Notes: generated by a model not told the origin, from the letters alone. A DNA stretch of 64,000 nucleotides from Closterium sp. NIES-65 (GCA_948144175.1 CANXME010002010.1:1364001-1428000), one strand, 5' to 3'; shown: positions 31,472 through 42,963, counted from the first letter of the stretch. Numbers and translations: made by a program.

Positions 31472-34400
31472 GTGTCTCAGGTAGACCCGGTTGAGCCTGT
31501 TGAGGTAGCTGTCGACTCTCGTCCTGCTTGGGGTGCTGAGCCAGGAGGTGCTGAGCCAAGGGGTGCTGAGCCTGGGGGTGTGGAGCCTGGGGGTGTGGAG
31601 CCTGGGGGTGTGGAGCCTGGGGGTGCTGAGCTTGGGGGTGTGGAGCCTCGAAGTGCTGAGGCGCAAAGTCCGGAGTCTGGGGGTTCTGGGTCTGGAGGTA
31701 CTGGGCGTGGGAGTCCTTCACCTGGAGGAGCCCTCTCCTCGGAGCAGCTGCGTACGTGGTACTTAGAGTACTGCACCCTCCGGAGGGGTTCCGCTCGTGC
31801 CGAACGTACTGCTGGGACTGGTGCTAGTGCTTCTTCTCCCGTTAGGGAGCTCCCCTCCCGCGAGCGGATCCGTGAGTGGTACGGGCGGCGCTGCACTCTT
31901 CGGAGTGTCATGCCTCGTGTTGCGGACCCCGCTGCCGTTGGAGCTGCTGCTGGTGCTGAGGACCCGGTCGTTGGAGCTGCAGCTGGTGCTGCGGACCCAA
32001 ACGTTGGTGCTACTGCTGGTGCTGCGGACCCGGGCGTTGGAGGTGCTGCTGGTGCTGAGGACCCGGGCGCTGGAGCTGCCGCTGGTGCTGCGGACCCGGG
32101 CGTTGGAGCTGCTGCTGGTGCTGCGGACCCAGACGTTGGTGCTGCTGCTCGTGCTGCGGACCCGGGCGTTGGAGCTGCTGCTGGTGCTGAGGACCCGGGC
32201 GTTGGAGCCGCCGCTAGTGCTGCGGACCCGGGCGTTGGAGCTGCTGCTGGTGCTGAGGACCCGGGCGTTGGAGCTGCCGCTGGTGCTGCGGACCCTGGCG
32301 TTGGAGCTGCTGCTGGTGCTGCGGACCCGGGCGTTGAAGTTGCTGCTGGTGCTGCGGACCCTGGTGCGGGTGTCCGTGCAGGCTCTGGTGTCGCTGCACG
32401 GTCACGGCCGTACTTTGTTCCGCTCCTTCAGCAGGTTCTTGGTCAGCTCCCTCCTCTGTGTCCTCCTCCCTCCTTAGCGTGTCCTCCGTCTGTCCAGCTG
32501 CAGTCGCCGTTACCGTCTGCCTCCTCTCTCCCTGGTCCTGCTCCTTACACTGGTCCGACTGGAGGTCTTACTGAGCGTTTTGAGCCTGAGTCTCGTCCTA
32601 TGTCGCCTGAGTCTCGCCCTGAGTCGCCTGTCCGCACTGCTCTCTGTAGTAGTCGTGTCCAGCGTCAGCGTCTTCCTGCTGTCCCAGGCACTCACCGGAT
32701 GGCGCTTCGTCCGTCCACTGCTCCATAGCGCGTCCCATTGCCGTCTCCTCCTGCTTCCTCTCTTCCTGCTCTGGCTGACCCTGGGTCAGACTCTCTTCGT
32801 GCTGCCAGTCCTACTGTCACGCTTCTCCTGGCTACTGTTGTCACTGACCCTTCCTTTGAGTCTGCTGTTGCGTCTGCCTTAGTTGCTGAGCTTGTCGACT
32901 TTGCTGCTCGCTGTCATCTAAACTACGCTGCTAGCCTGGTTGCTGAGTCTGAGTCTGTCTGTCCTCCGTCCGTCGGGGGTGAGGGTGCTCTTGGCACTAA
33001 CGTCCTTGAGGACAGGCAGGAGGAGTTTGAGTGCTTTGCTGCCGCTTTGCCCCATCTCGTGTCCATGCTTGTTGCCCCTGAGGGAGACCCGGATGCACCA
33101 GACATCCCAACCCCACGCTCTTACGCAGAGGCGATGGCCGGTCCCTACTCCTCTCAGTGGCAGACAGCCATGGACATAGAGATGGCTTCCTGGAAGTCCA
33201 CAGGCACCTACGTCGACGAGGTTCCCCCGCCTGGGGCGAACATCGTCAGTGGCATGTGGATTTTCAGGGTGAAGTGGCCGCCGGGCTCTCCGCCTGTCTT
33301 CAAGGCGCGTTACGTTGCACGAGGCTTCAGTCAGCGAGAGGGAGTTGACTTCTTCCAGACCTTCTCCCCGACCCCGAAGATGACCACTCTTCGAGTTCTG
33401 CTGCACGTCGCCGCTCAGCGTGACTACGAGCTCCACTCTCTTAACTTCAGCACTGCTTTCCTACAGGGCAGCCTGCACGAAGAGATCTGGTTGCGCCGTC
33501 CACCTGGCTTCACTCGGTCGTTCCCACCTGGTACCCAGTGGAGCCTCCGGCGGCCAGTCTACGGTCTCCGCCAGGCACCTCGTGAGTGGCACGACACACT
33601 GAGGACTATGCTTGCGGCTCTTGGGTTCGCGCCTTCTACTGCTGACCCGTCGCTGTTTCTACGCACCGACACCTCACTGCCGTCGTTCTACGTCCTTGTG
33701 TACGTCGACGACTTGGTCTTTGCTACTGCTGACACTGTGGCACTCGCCCACGTGAAGTCGGAGCTGCAGAAGAGACACACGTGCACAGACCTGGGTGAAC
33801 TGACAAGCTATCTTGGCTTGCGGATCACCCGGGACAGAGCACGCCGCACCATCACCTTGACTCAGTCACACATGGTGCAGCAGGTCCTTCAGCGCTTCCG
33901 CTTCACGTACTCCTCGCCTCAGCCCACTCCTCTGCCTACCGGTCACTCGCTCTCAGCTCTGCCTTCGAATGAGGCCGTAGAGCCGAGTGGCCCGTATCCA
34001 GAGCTTGTGGGTTGCCTCATGTACCTGATGACCTGCACTCGACCTGACCTTGCATACCCTCTCAGCATTCTTGCACGCTATGTCGCTCCCGGCCGTCACC
34101 GGAAGGAGCACATGGATGCAGCTAAGAGGGTGTTGCGCTACTTGTGCAGTACGTCGGGCATGGGGCTAGTGCTTGGAGGGCGAGTCCTAGTTGTTCTCAC
34201 TGGGCAATCAGACGCTTCTTGGGCAGACGACCAGTCTACTCAGCGGTCGTCTCAGGGTTACTCCTTCAGTCTTGGCTCTGGCTCTGTTTCTTGGCGTTCT
34301 ACTCGCTCTTCTTTTGTTCTCAGCTCCAGTTGTGAGGCTGAGATCTACGCCACAGCCATGGCGGCCCAGGAGCTACGCTGGCTCATCTACTTGCTGACCG

Positions 34401-34684
34401 ACCTTGGAGAGCAGCCTCGTTCTCCTCCAGTGCTGTACGTCGACAACAAGGCAGCCATTGCCTTGTATGAGGAGCACAGACTGGAGCACAGAACGAAGCA
34501 CATTGCTCCGCGTTACTTCCTTGCTCGAGAGCTGCAGCAGCGTGGTCAGCTTCGCCTGCGTTACGTGGCCTCTGAGGCCAACACTGCTGATGTGTTCACC
34601 AAGGCGCTTCAGCCTTGTGACCATCAGCGCTTTTGCACTCTTCTAGGCCTTGTGCCTACTAGACCTCACTTGCTTACCTCTTGA
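31472..34684 (+). pseudogene. copia C2 linker, RT and RNase H (one internal stop)
   Basis: One frame broken only by TAG at 32726-32728 (sister copy 42964-50203 has CAG). Before it lies a repeat-rich linker (GGAEPGGVEP units, then about a dozen 11-residue GAADPGVGAAA units) including REWYGRRCTLRS. After it, a 648-codon frame holds RT with MWIFRVK, FSTAFLQGSLHEEIW, VYGLRQAPREW and an intact VYVDDLVFA box, followed by RNase H with SDASWADD, SSCEAEIYA, YVDNKAAIAL and ANTADVFTKAL to TGA (34682-34684). This is the best preserved RT-RNase H in the window; without gag and integrase it is not autonomous. Confidence 0.92.
31950..32365 (+). repeat. 33-bp coding minisatellite in copia C2 linker
   Basis: Units of GCGGACCCGGGCGTTGGAGC plus TGCTGCTGGTGCT. 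The same array with other copy numbers occurs at about 47270-47560 in copia C4. Confidence 0.9.
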
Positions 34685-34919
34685 GTCTGTTTGTACTGTG
34701 ATCTCTATATATATATACCTGCATGTTTACTCTTGCTAGGTTGTGATCCTTGTACCTTTTGCTATATTATAAACCTGCATGTGAACTGGTCTTGTGACCA
34801 CTTGCTTGTGCTCGGAATTTGTGTGGTATCCTTGAGATCCACCCTGAGCTTGTTTTGCCTTGCTTTGCCTTGACTGGTCTTGTGACCCCTAGTTCTCCCC
34901 CACTTCGCCTATGGGGGTG

Positions 34920-35051
34920 TGTCAAACATTATATATGTTGTGTTAGTTTAGGCTACAGTGGGTTAGCCTATAGGGGGTACACAATTTTAGGGTTAGGTAC
35001 TTGTACTCATTTCGCTGTTAGTTCATCCATTCCTGTTCAGTTATTCCAACA
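34920..35051 (+). repeat. 3' LTR of copia C2 (132 bp)
   Basis: TGTCAAACAT...TTCCAACA after CTATGGGGGTG. It is followed not by a target duplication but by GCAGG and leader repeats, i.e. a primer site lacking its first nine bases, so the same LTR may also be the 5' LTR of the next unit. Confidence 0.88.
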
Positions 35052-35752
35052 GCAGGCCCCTAGCGCGCTGGCGCCTAGCGCGATGGCCCCTAGCGCGCTG
35101 GCCCCTTGTGCGCTGGCGCCTTGCGCGCTCGCGCCTGAGGGCGCGCGACGGTTTTCTATCTGCTGCTCACCCCTGGCGCGTGGCGGTTTTCTGCCCGTTG
35201 CGCGCCCCGGGCGCGCGACGGTTTGCTTACACCTGTGTGCCGCCCCGTTCACGCGCGCGCCTCCCCAGCCGAGGGAGTGGCGCTAGGGATGCAGAAGGGG
35301 GTGTGGAAAGGGGATGTGGGACAATGGGGGGAGGTTAAAAGGAGGTAGCCGCCATGAAGTCAGCAACTCCAGTTGTCCGGATGTCCTTGCTCCGGTAGCG
35401 CGTGAGCCCGTTGCTCCAGTCGTCGGTGGATCAGTTACTCCATCTGCTCGTCTAGCCGCGGAGCCAGTTACACCAGTAGTCAAGATGCCCTTGCTCCGGT
35501 AGCCTGTGTGCTAGTTGCTCCTATCGCCCATGTGTTAGCAGCTTCAGCTGCCGCCTCCTACCTCCTCTTCTCTCATAGTCCCTCCTCCTCCTCCTCCTCC
35601 TCCTCCTCCTCCTCCTCCTCCTCCTCCTCCTCCTCCTCCTCCTCCTCCTCCTCCTCCTCCTCACTTGCCCTCTTCTTCTGCTGTGCTTTGCAGGGTGTAT
35701 CACTTTTGGGGGTGTTCTACACATGGTCATTCCTGCATACACTTAGAAGGTG
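35052..35752 (+). mobile_element. Internal region of a non-autonomous element next to the C2 LTR
   Basis: Begins in the remains of a primer site and leader minisatellite, then (about 35280-35550) follows the N1 and N3 interiors: GGGACAATGGGGGGAGGTT, repeated CTCCGGTAGC/CGGAGCCAGTTA words and TGTGTTAGCAGCTTCAGC. It ends in a trinucleotide tract. No transposition gene. The arrangement suggests an LTR-sharing tandem of a deleted copia copy and a non-autonomous unit. Confidence 0.65.
35579..35662 (+). repeat. (CTC)n microsatellite, about 28 units
   Basis: Uninterrupted CTC repeats of about 84 bp, inside the non-autonomous internal region. Poly-Ser and poly-Arg frames across it are artefacts. Confidence 0.97.
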
Positions 35753-36340
35753 TGTCAGAATATATTCTTATATATTTTTGTATAAGTGCATGTAGTTCTA
35801 GCTGAAGTGTAGTCACATAGCTGTCCTGTTTTCTGCACCACTCTTTGCATGTTTCTCTATCTATTTGTACTTGCAATCAGGGCCCAAAATTGGGTTTGAG
35901 GCACTCTAAACGATCAGGGTGACTAGTATTGTTCACCCTTGCATGAAGTATCATTTTCAGAGCGCACTTTTAAAACCGAAATATGGAATAGTGAACCCCG
36001 TCCCAGCATGAAAGGGTCTTCCAGAGAGGGTTTGCAAAGCACTGTTTCAAACATTTCGTGTGTGCAAATCGAAGCCATTTGATTGGCTCCCGCCAAAAAC
36101 GAAATTTTTGGGCCTTACACAAGGAGTCGCCTTCAACATGATGCATCCGCACGACGGCTGCACGTCAATCATTGCGATCGTTGGTTCCAACTCCAACTTT
36201 AAGCTGGTCCTGGGTTCCACTACTTCTTTCCGCTCTAGTCTCTAGTTTAACCACACCCCAGCCAAGCGGTTGAAAAAAGGGATGTACAGTAATTTGTGTC
36301 ACCCAAACAAATGCGCACAACTGTACATCTCGCCTGGTCG
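35753..36340 (+). other. Degenerate LTR-like start and non-coding sequence
   Basis: TGTCAGAATATATTC at 35753 follows GAAGGTG and may be the start of the 3' LTR of the preceding unit, but no clear 3' end or partner is seen. The rest has no recognised feature up to the gypsy LTR. Confidence 0.35.
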
Positions 36341-36702
36341 TGTGAGAGTACGACGTCTTATGCTAGCTATGCTTGCTTGCCTTACTTTATCATGCTATTT
36401 CTAGCATAGGATAATCATATGCATGATTTCCTAGGCTAGGTGCTTTCCTATATTATAGTTATAGCACCGAGCTAGGTTGCGTGTACCGAATTCTGGCCTT
36501 TTCGGTTGCCACCGAATTGCCTTCTACCGAATTCGGTAAGGATCTGTTTGGGACGCTACGCGGCACGTGGAACCTTCGCGTAACACCTTGTTACGGGGCA
36601 TTGTGTTGAGCCTATATATAGCCTCGTGTTGTACCCAGGTGGTTCAATTCAATTCGACTTATTTCTCATTCTCTTTTCTGAGCTCGATCCTAGATCCTCA
36701 CA
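36341..36702 (+). repeat. Putative 5' LTR of the gypsy element (about 362 bp)
   Basis: TGTGAGAGTA...ATCCTCACA, with TATATATA at 36613-36620 and a primer site two bases beyond. The 3' LTR lies outside the window, so the left boundary is inferred from the TG start. Confidence 0.65.
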
Positions 36703-36704
36703 CT

Positions 36705-36718
36705 TGGTAATCAGAGCC
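36705..36718 (+). promoter_or_regulatory. Primer-binding site of the gypsy element
   Basis: TGGTAATCAGAGCC, two bases after the LTR. It resembles the tRNA-iMet site with one inserted A. Confidence 0.6.
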
Positions 36719-36862
36719 CGTTTACACGCAAAGTTCTTTCGACCGCTAACAACCAATCTTAAAAAAGATTGCGGGGACGACGCAGTCAAACATCGATTTC
36801 GGGTACGTAAAACCGGTTCCGTGTTTTTCGCTCCCCCTCGATTCGCTTTTTTGGACGCGTTG

Positions 36863-37247
36863 ATGTCACGCATGGAGGGCCAAGGCGACAACTACGCGAC
36901 TACGAGTGACATGGAGCAGATGCAGGCGACGCTTCGTCGACTCGAGGCTTTTCTGACAAGCCAACCAGGATTCGCCACCGCAGCAGCAGCGACCGCAGCG
37001 ACTGCACCACCGACAACTCCAGCAGTAGTGGTGACACCGACATTTCACGGACCAATGGCACCACTGTCGCCGAACCTCGAAGAAGCACGACCGAGGCTCC
37101 CGGAGGCATTCGATCCAAGTGCGAAGGGATTCGACGTCCGGCGATTCGTGGCCACCCTCGAAATTTACTTCGAGGCCATTGGCTGTTCGACCCCGCAACA
37201 CAACGCAGCAAGGATTCGGCTCACTGCGACACTGTTACGTGGACCGG
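36863..37247 (+). pseudogene. gypsy gag, part 1
   Basis: Starts MSRMEGQGDN with a helix, an Ala/Thr-rich linker and the start of the capsid domain (RLPEAFDPSAKGFDVRRFV, LEIYFEAIGC). It is cut at 37247 by copia C3. The frame is open upstream to 36626, but that part is LTR and leader, so I take the ATG at 36863. Confidence 0.8.
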
Positions 37248-37380
37248 TGTCAGAACATTATAGCTTATACATCTCTGTAGGCTATCGTGGGGTAGCTCAT
37301 AAGGGGTACAACCCAATTAGGGTTAGTACTTGTACCCAACTCTTTCATAGTTCAATCATTGTCTTGTTCTCATTCTCACA
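37248..37380 (+). repeat. 5' LTR of copia C3 (133 bp)
   Basis: TGTCAGAACATTATAGC...CATTCTCACA, then the primer site. Partner of 50494-50626. Confidence 0.92.
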
Positions 37381-37409
37381 TGGTATAGAGCTGGTTCCCT
37401 CGTGGGAAC
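37381..37409 (+). promoter_or_regulatory. C3 primer-binding site and hairpin
   Basis: TGGTATAGAGC is a variant of the tRNA-iMet site. GTTCCC (37394-37399) pairs with GGGAAC (37404-37409) around TCGT. Confidence 0.75.
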
Positions 37410-37496
37410 TGTTCCTAGGGCCCACCGACTTTTTTTTTTCCTGCTCAGAGCACGCTTGGCCCCTGCCCGAGTCGCGCCCCGTGTCGTTCCCCCTCT

Positions 37497-38220
37497 AGCG
37501 GCCCCTTTTACGGCCCCGTCGAACCGCCCTTTCAGCCCCGTCGCGCCGCCCTTGCGGCCCCATCGCGCCGCCCTTGCGGCCCCGTCGCCGCCCCTTCCTG
37601 CAGCCTTGTCGCCACCCTCTCAACGGCCCCGTTGCCGCCCTTCCACGGCCCCGTCGCCGCCCTTCCACGGCCTCGTCGCCCGCCCTTACAGCGGCCCCGT
37701 CGCCCGCCCTTCCGCGGCCCCGACACCGCCCTTCCACGGCCCCGTCGCCACCCTCCAGCGGCCCCATCGCCACCCTTTAGCGGCCCCGTCGCCGCCCTTT
37801 TCAGCGGCCCCGTCGCCGCCCTTTCAGCGGCCCCGTCAACACCCGCCCTTCCAGCGGCCCGTCGCCGCCCTTTCAGCGGCCATTCGCTGCCCTTTCAGCG
37901 GCCCCGTCGCCGCCCTTCCACGTCCCCTTCGCCGCTCAGCCGCCCAGTGCCCAAGCAGCCGAGCCGCCGAGCAGCTAAACCGCCGAGCAGCCGAGTTGCC
38001 CGACCGCCGAGCCGCCCAGCAGCCGAGTCGCCGAGCAGCCGAGCCGCCCGACCACCGAGTCGCCCTGCAGCCGAGCCGCCCGACTGCCGAGCTCCCCAGC
38101 AACCGAGCCGTCCAGTACTCGAGCGGCCCAGCAGCCGAGCCGTCGAACAGCCGAGCCGCTCGACCGCCGAGCCGCCCAGCAGCCGAGCCGTTGAGCCCTC
38201 GAGCCGCCGAGCTGCCCGAC
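37497..38220 (+). repeat. GC minisatellite in C3 leader
   Basis: Two arrays: 20-24-bp units of GCGGCCCCGTCGCCGCCCTT (to about 37920), then units of about 14-15 bp with GAGCCGCCGAGCAGCC (to about 38215), ending just before gag. Confidence 0.9.
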
Positions 38221-38302
38221 TGCCCCACTTGCGTGGTAAGAGCAGCGTCTCTGCCACTGCACTGCCCTGCCCCACTGTACTCACTGCCTGTCTACTGCTG
38301 TC

Positions 38303-39356
38303 ATGGCCTCCCCTAGTGTTCTCACCTTAGACGCTGAGGGTCGGGCAGTTGACTTTGAGGTCTGGGTAGATGATCTACAACTTTTCCTACAGTGCGATAG
38401 GGCAGACGGTCTCTCCCGTTTTGACCTCACTTCTGGTGCCTCTCCTGCCCCTGCTGCTGATGCTGACGCCACTGTTCGCTCACAGTGGGCCACGCGTGAT
38501 GCTGCTGCTCGCCTTGCTGTGCGCCGCCACTTACCGACCACTGAGCGTGCACACTTTAGCCAGTACAAGAGTGCTCAGACCTTGTACGACGCTGTAGTTG
38601 CACGCTACTCTTCCCCTGCCACTACTGCACTGAGCTGCCTCATGCTACCGTACCTCTTCCCTGACCTTGCTGCCTTTCCCACAGTCGGTGACCTCATTAC
38701 GCACCTCCGCACTAGTGACACTCGTTACCGCGCTGCGCTTCCTGCTAAGTTCTGCGCCAAGAACCCCCCCCCCCCATATACATCACCCTCTACTACATAG
38801 TCACCCGGCTCCCTGAATCTCTTCGCGTAGTCAGGGACCACTTCCTTTCAGTTTGACCCACCACTCTGACCGTTGACCTCCTCGAGAAGGCCCTCCTAGC
38901 GGCAGAAATGAGCATAGTCGCTGTAGGAGCCTCTCGTGGTGACCCTCGCACCCCCGTCTTTGAGGGGTGTTCTCCCTCCCCCCTCTTGCCCTCTGTTGCC
39001 TCTGCTGCTGCGGCCGAACTCGTTGGCTTCGAGTCGGTCGGCACTGCGTCTGCCCCGAGCGGGAAACGCCGCACCGGCAAGGGCAAGGCGGGCAAGGGCG
39101 ATGGAGGGGCTGGAGGGGGCGGTGGAGGTGGTGGTGGAGGCAGTGGAGGGAGTGGGGGTGGTAGTGGGAGTGTTGCCGGGGGTGGCGACAGCGGCGGCAG
39201 CAGTGGAGGCGGCGGAGGCGGTGGTGGTGGCGGAGGCGGGGGAGGGAGCGGAGGCGGCGGAGGTTGCGGAGGAGGCGGAGGTGGAGGAGGCGGCGGAGGC
39301 GGCGGTGGCGGCGGCGGTGGCGGAGCGGGTCGCGATGCTGCGCAGAGGAGTGGCTG
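38303..39356 (+). pseudogene. copia C3 gag, frameshifted
   Basis: ATG 38303 (MASPSVLTLDAEG) opens a UBN2-type gag with WVDDLQLFLQC, HFSQYKSAQTLYDAVVARYSS and LITHLRTSD. A 12-base C run at 38764-38775 shifts frame, ending translation at 38800. The remainder (EKALLAAEMSIVAVGASRGD, then a long Gly-rich tail) continues from about 38880 to a stop near 39356. The Gly-rich tail is encoded by a GGN minisatellite. Confidence 0.88.
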
Positions 39357-39415
39357 AGGTGGTGGTCCGCGCCAGCAGTAGAGGAGAGGTGTGACCCTGT
39401 CCCCTCACCAGCTTC

Positions 39416-41833
39416 GTGAGTGGTATACTGCACGTCAGCGCGGTGGGGGTTTTGGTCCCTGCACTTACGTCCTCCGTACTGGCGACCCAGCTGGTGAGCA
39501 GTGCAGAGGCCCACACTCCACCTAGCGCTGCTTCGGTCGCCTCACGGACGCGTGGCGTCGCCAGTTCCCTGAGGCGACAGAGATCCCTCGCCGTCTTTGA
39601 TCTTGACTATGATGCTATTCTTGCTGCCATGTATGCTGTTGATGATAGTGTTGTGGGTGACTGTTACCTGTGTGTACCGCCTGACCCGGGCATTAAGGCT
39701 ACTGGTTTAGGTGCTGCTGCTGCTCTAGGTGCTAGCGCGTTTGCTGCCCCAGGTGCTGGTGAGTCTGCCCTAGCAGGAACCACGCCGGCTCAGGCCTTAC
39801 ACACCTTCACCCTTGACTCGAGTGCTTCCCGCTCCTTCTTTCGGGACCGCACCACTCTTACGCCGATTAGTTGGCCGATTGCGGTCTCCCTAGCGGACCC
39901 CTCTGGGGGTCCTGTCCTTGCTCGCTTCTCCACTGTCTTACCGTTTCCGACAGCCCCCTCTGGCACCCTGTCAGGTCTCTACCTCCCCTCGTTCTCTACG
40001 ACCTCGGTGAGTGGCGCTGATCTACAGGATAGGGGGGTTGACCAATTCACTCCTGCGAGTCAGCGAGTGATCCACTGCACGTGTGCTCGGACAGGCCGAC
40101 ACTTGGCCACGTTCACCCGTCGGCCGGGGTCGAGCCTGTACACCCTCACTACTGAGTCTCCTCCTGCTGCTGAGTCTGCCCAGGTAGCTGCGTCGAGTCA
40201 GGTATTTGCTGCGGCCTCCAGGTCTGGTCCTGAGTCTGCCCCCTGCTCGTGTCGTCTTCTGTCCCACCAGACTCTCCTTTGGCACCACCGCCTTGGTCAC
40301 CCCTCCTTGCCTCGTCTCCGAGGCATGGCCTCCCGTGTCCTTGTCTCTGGTCTCCCTCGATCTCTCCCTCCCCTTCCTCCGGGGCCTGCCCCTACCTGCG
40401 TCCCCTGCGTCGAGGGGCGACAGCGCGCCGCCCCTCACTCCTCCGAGTTTCCTCCGACAGAGGCTCTGCTGCAGACTCTCCACATAGACGTGTGGGGCCC
40501 ATTCCGCGTCAAGGGGCAGGGGCGGGAGCGGTTCTTCCTGCTAGTGGTTGACGACTACTCTTGTTACACCACCGTTTTCCCCTTGCGCAGCAAGGGTGAT
40601 GTCACTGAGGTGTTGATCGACTGGATCCGCGCAGCTCGTCTCCAGCTCAGAGAGAGTTTCACCTCGGACTTTCCTGTTCTGCGTCTGCACTCGGACAGAG
40701 GCGTAGAGTTTTCCTCTACCCGTCTGGGAGCCTTTTGTCGTGCACAGGGCATCCGCCAGACCTTCACACTTCCGGCCTCTCCACGGCAAAATGGGATTGC
40801 TGAGCGCCGCATTGGCATGGTCATGGACGTCGCTCGTACGTCCATGATGCATGCGGCTGCCCCCCATTTTCTGTGGCCGTTTGCGGTTCAGTACGCCGCG
40901 CATCAGCTCAACCTTCAGCCCCGGGTCTCCTTGCCAGAGACCTTCCCTGCCTTACGGTGGACGGGGAAGGTTGGCGATGCGTCTGCGTTTCGGGTCTAGG
41001 GATCTTGAGCGTTTGTCCGCGACTTGTCTGCGGACAAGCTGTCCCCCCGTGCGGTTCCGTGCGTCTTCCTTAGCTTTCCCCCTGCCGCGCCTGGCTCGCA
41101 GTTTTACCACCCCACCTCGCGCCGTGTTCTGTCCTCCCAGGACGTCACCTTTCACGAGTCGGTACCTTACTACTGTCTCTTCCCCTACCGCACTGCGCCT
41201 CTCCCCCCGCCGCCGCTCTTCCTTGCACCAGGTCCTCCCCCGGTAGACCCCCTCCCCCCTCAGGGTCCTGCCCTGTCAGATGTGTCCCAGATAGACGCAG
41301 TCGAGCCTGTCGAGGTAGCTGTTGACTCTGGTGCAGCTAGAGGTGCTGAGCCTGCGGGTGCCGGGTCTGGGGGTGCTGAGCTTGGGGGTGCTAAGACTGG
41401 GGGTGCTGAGTCAGGGGGTGCTGAGCCTGGGGGTGCGGAGCCTAGGGGTGCAGAGCATGGAGGTGCGGAGCCTGGGGGTGTTGGGTCTACTCGTGTGGCC
41501 GTTGGCGGTGCTTCATCGAGGCGGGAGCCGCTCTCTCCGCAGGAGCTGCGCGAGTGGTTTGCCCGCCGCTGGAGACGTGCTGCTGAGACTGGGGATGCTG
41601 CTGGAGCTACTGGAGTTGGTCCTGCTGGAGCTGCTGGCGGTGCTGGTGCTGTTGGAGCTGGAGCTGCTGGGGGTGTTGGCGCTGGTGTTTCTACTAGTGC
41701 TCGTGCGTCTAAGGGTGCTGCTGCGGCTGGTGGTCCTGACGGTCCTATTGGAGTTGGTGCTGTTGGAGCTGGAGCTGCTGGGGGTGTTGGCGCTGGTGGT
41801 GCTGCTAGCGCTGGTGCTTCTAAGGGTGCTTGA
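39416..41833 (+). pseudogene. copia C3 protease, integrase and linker
   Basis: Protease box LDSSASRSF (catalytic Asp kept, DSG to DSS), integrase zinc motif WHHRLGHPS with CVPCVEG, and the integrase core with Asp in HIDVWGP, Asp in HSDRGVEF and Glu in NGIAERRIG. A frame change with TAG near 40997 precedes the integrase C-terminal part (41024 on: SADKLSPRAVPCVFL, FYHPTSRRVLSSQDV) and a GGAEPGGAE-type linker. The residual DDE core is complete, but the frame is not. Confidence 0.88.
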
Positions 41834-42202
41834 GTTGGCGCAGCTGGATCTGGAGGTGCTGCTGGTGCTGGTGCTGCTGCTAGGGGTACTGGTGCCGTCC
41901 TTGCTTGTTCTGGAGGCGCTGAGCGGCCGAGGCTGTACTTTGTTCCACTCCTGGAGCAGGTTCTTGGTCTCCCGCCCTCTCCTAGTCCTGCTCCTTCCTT
42001 AGAGTGTCCACAGCCTGTCGAGTCGCAGTCACAGCTACTGCCCGCCTCCCCGCTACCTGCTCCTTCTCCCTACACTGGTCCTACTGGAGGTCTTGCTGAG
42101 CGTCGTGAGCCTGCGTCTCGTCCTGCGTCGCCTGCTTGTGCTGCTCGCACTAGTGGTCGTAGTGCGCGTCCGCGTCCTCCTGCGGTCCCTAGCACACACC
42201 AG

Positions 42203-42483
42203 ATGGCGCTGCGTCCTTCCACTGCTCCTCTCCGTGTCCCGTTGCCGTCTCCTCCAGTATCCTCTCTTCCTTCTCTTGCTGATCTGGAGTCTGACTCCCT
42301 TCGTGTTGCTAGTCCATCGGTCGCGCGCCTTCTTGCTACTGTTGTGACTGACCCTTCCTTTGAGTCCACTGCTGCATCTGCCCTAGTTGCTGAGCTTGTG
42401 GACTTCGCTACTCGCTGTTGTCTACACTACGCTGCCATTCTCGTTGCTGAGTCTGAGTCTGTCTGTCCTCCGTCCGTCGGGGG
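42203..42483 (+). pseudogene. copia C3 linker before RT
   Basis: MALRPSTAPLRVPLPSPPV to SESESVCPPSVGG-type sequence, the conserved segment just before RT in sister copies (32699-32985, 47884-48170). It stops abruptly at 42483, where RT should follow. Confidence 0.85.
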
Positions 42484-42620
42484 CAACTGGCGGAACGGTC
42501 TCACAGGCGACTGGAGCTGCTGGCTTCACGGCTGCCACCCCCGTTCAACCTCCCCCATTGTCCCAACACTCACGTTCACACCCCCCTTGCTGCACCCTTA
42601 GCTCCACTCCCACATCATTG
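42484..42620 (-). repeat. Captured antisense fragment of non-autonomous element in place of RT
   Basis: The whole RT (about 1.3 kb in sisters) is absent. The 137-bp filler on the + strand (GCGACTGGAGCTGCTGG ... AACCTCCCCCATTGTCCC ... TTAGCTCCACTCCC) matches the reverse complement of 35280-35385, the interior of a non-autonomous element, and the corresponding N3 region near 12855-12965. RNase H resumes at once. A template switch during reverse transcription is the simplest explanation. Confidence 0.75.
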
Positions 42621-42963
42621 GGTTACACCTTCAGCCTTGGCTCCGGCTCTGTTTTGTGGCGGTCTACCTGCTCGTCTTCTGTTCTCAGCTCCAGTTGTGA
42701 GGTTGAGATCTACGCAGAGGCCATGGCTGCACAGGAGCTATGCTGGCTCACCTACCTGCTGACTAACCTAGGAGAGCAGCCTCGTTCTCCTCCAGTTCTG
42801 TACGTAGACAACAAGGCCATGCTGACTTTGTGTGGGGAGCACAGACTGGAGCACAGAACGAAGCACATTGCTCTCCGCTACTTCCTGGCTCGTGAACTGC
42901 AGCAGCGTGGTCAGCTCCGCCTCACCTACATGGCCTCTGAGGCCAACACTGCTGATATCTTCA
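42621..42963 (+). pseudogene. copia C3 RNase H, first part
   Basis: GYTFSLGSGSVLWRSTC, SSSCEVEIYAEAMAA, YVDNKAMLTL, EANTADIF, cut at 42963 by C4. The last codons follow at 50209 after the C4 3' LTR and the CTTCA duplication. Confidence 0.9.

Larger units (their letters stand above)
31386..35051 (+). mobile_element. Ty1/copia element C2, deleted copy with 3' LTR
   Basis: Leader minisatellite joins directly, near 31386, to the C-terminal end of the integrase (CTCCCCCCCCCCGCCTCTC). Gag, protease and integrase cores are thus deleted, while linker, RT, RNase H, 3' UTR and the 132-bp 3' LTR (34920-35051) remain. No 5' LTR was found upstream. Confidence 0.85.

Noticed and set aside
35508..35795. 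Poly-Ser / poly-Arg protein
   Set aside because: Produced by the (CTC)n microsatellite.
38831..39516. Minus-strand His/Ser/Ala-rich frames opposite the Gly-rich gag tail
   Set aside because: Shadow of the GGN repeat. The plus strand matches gag of sister copies.
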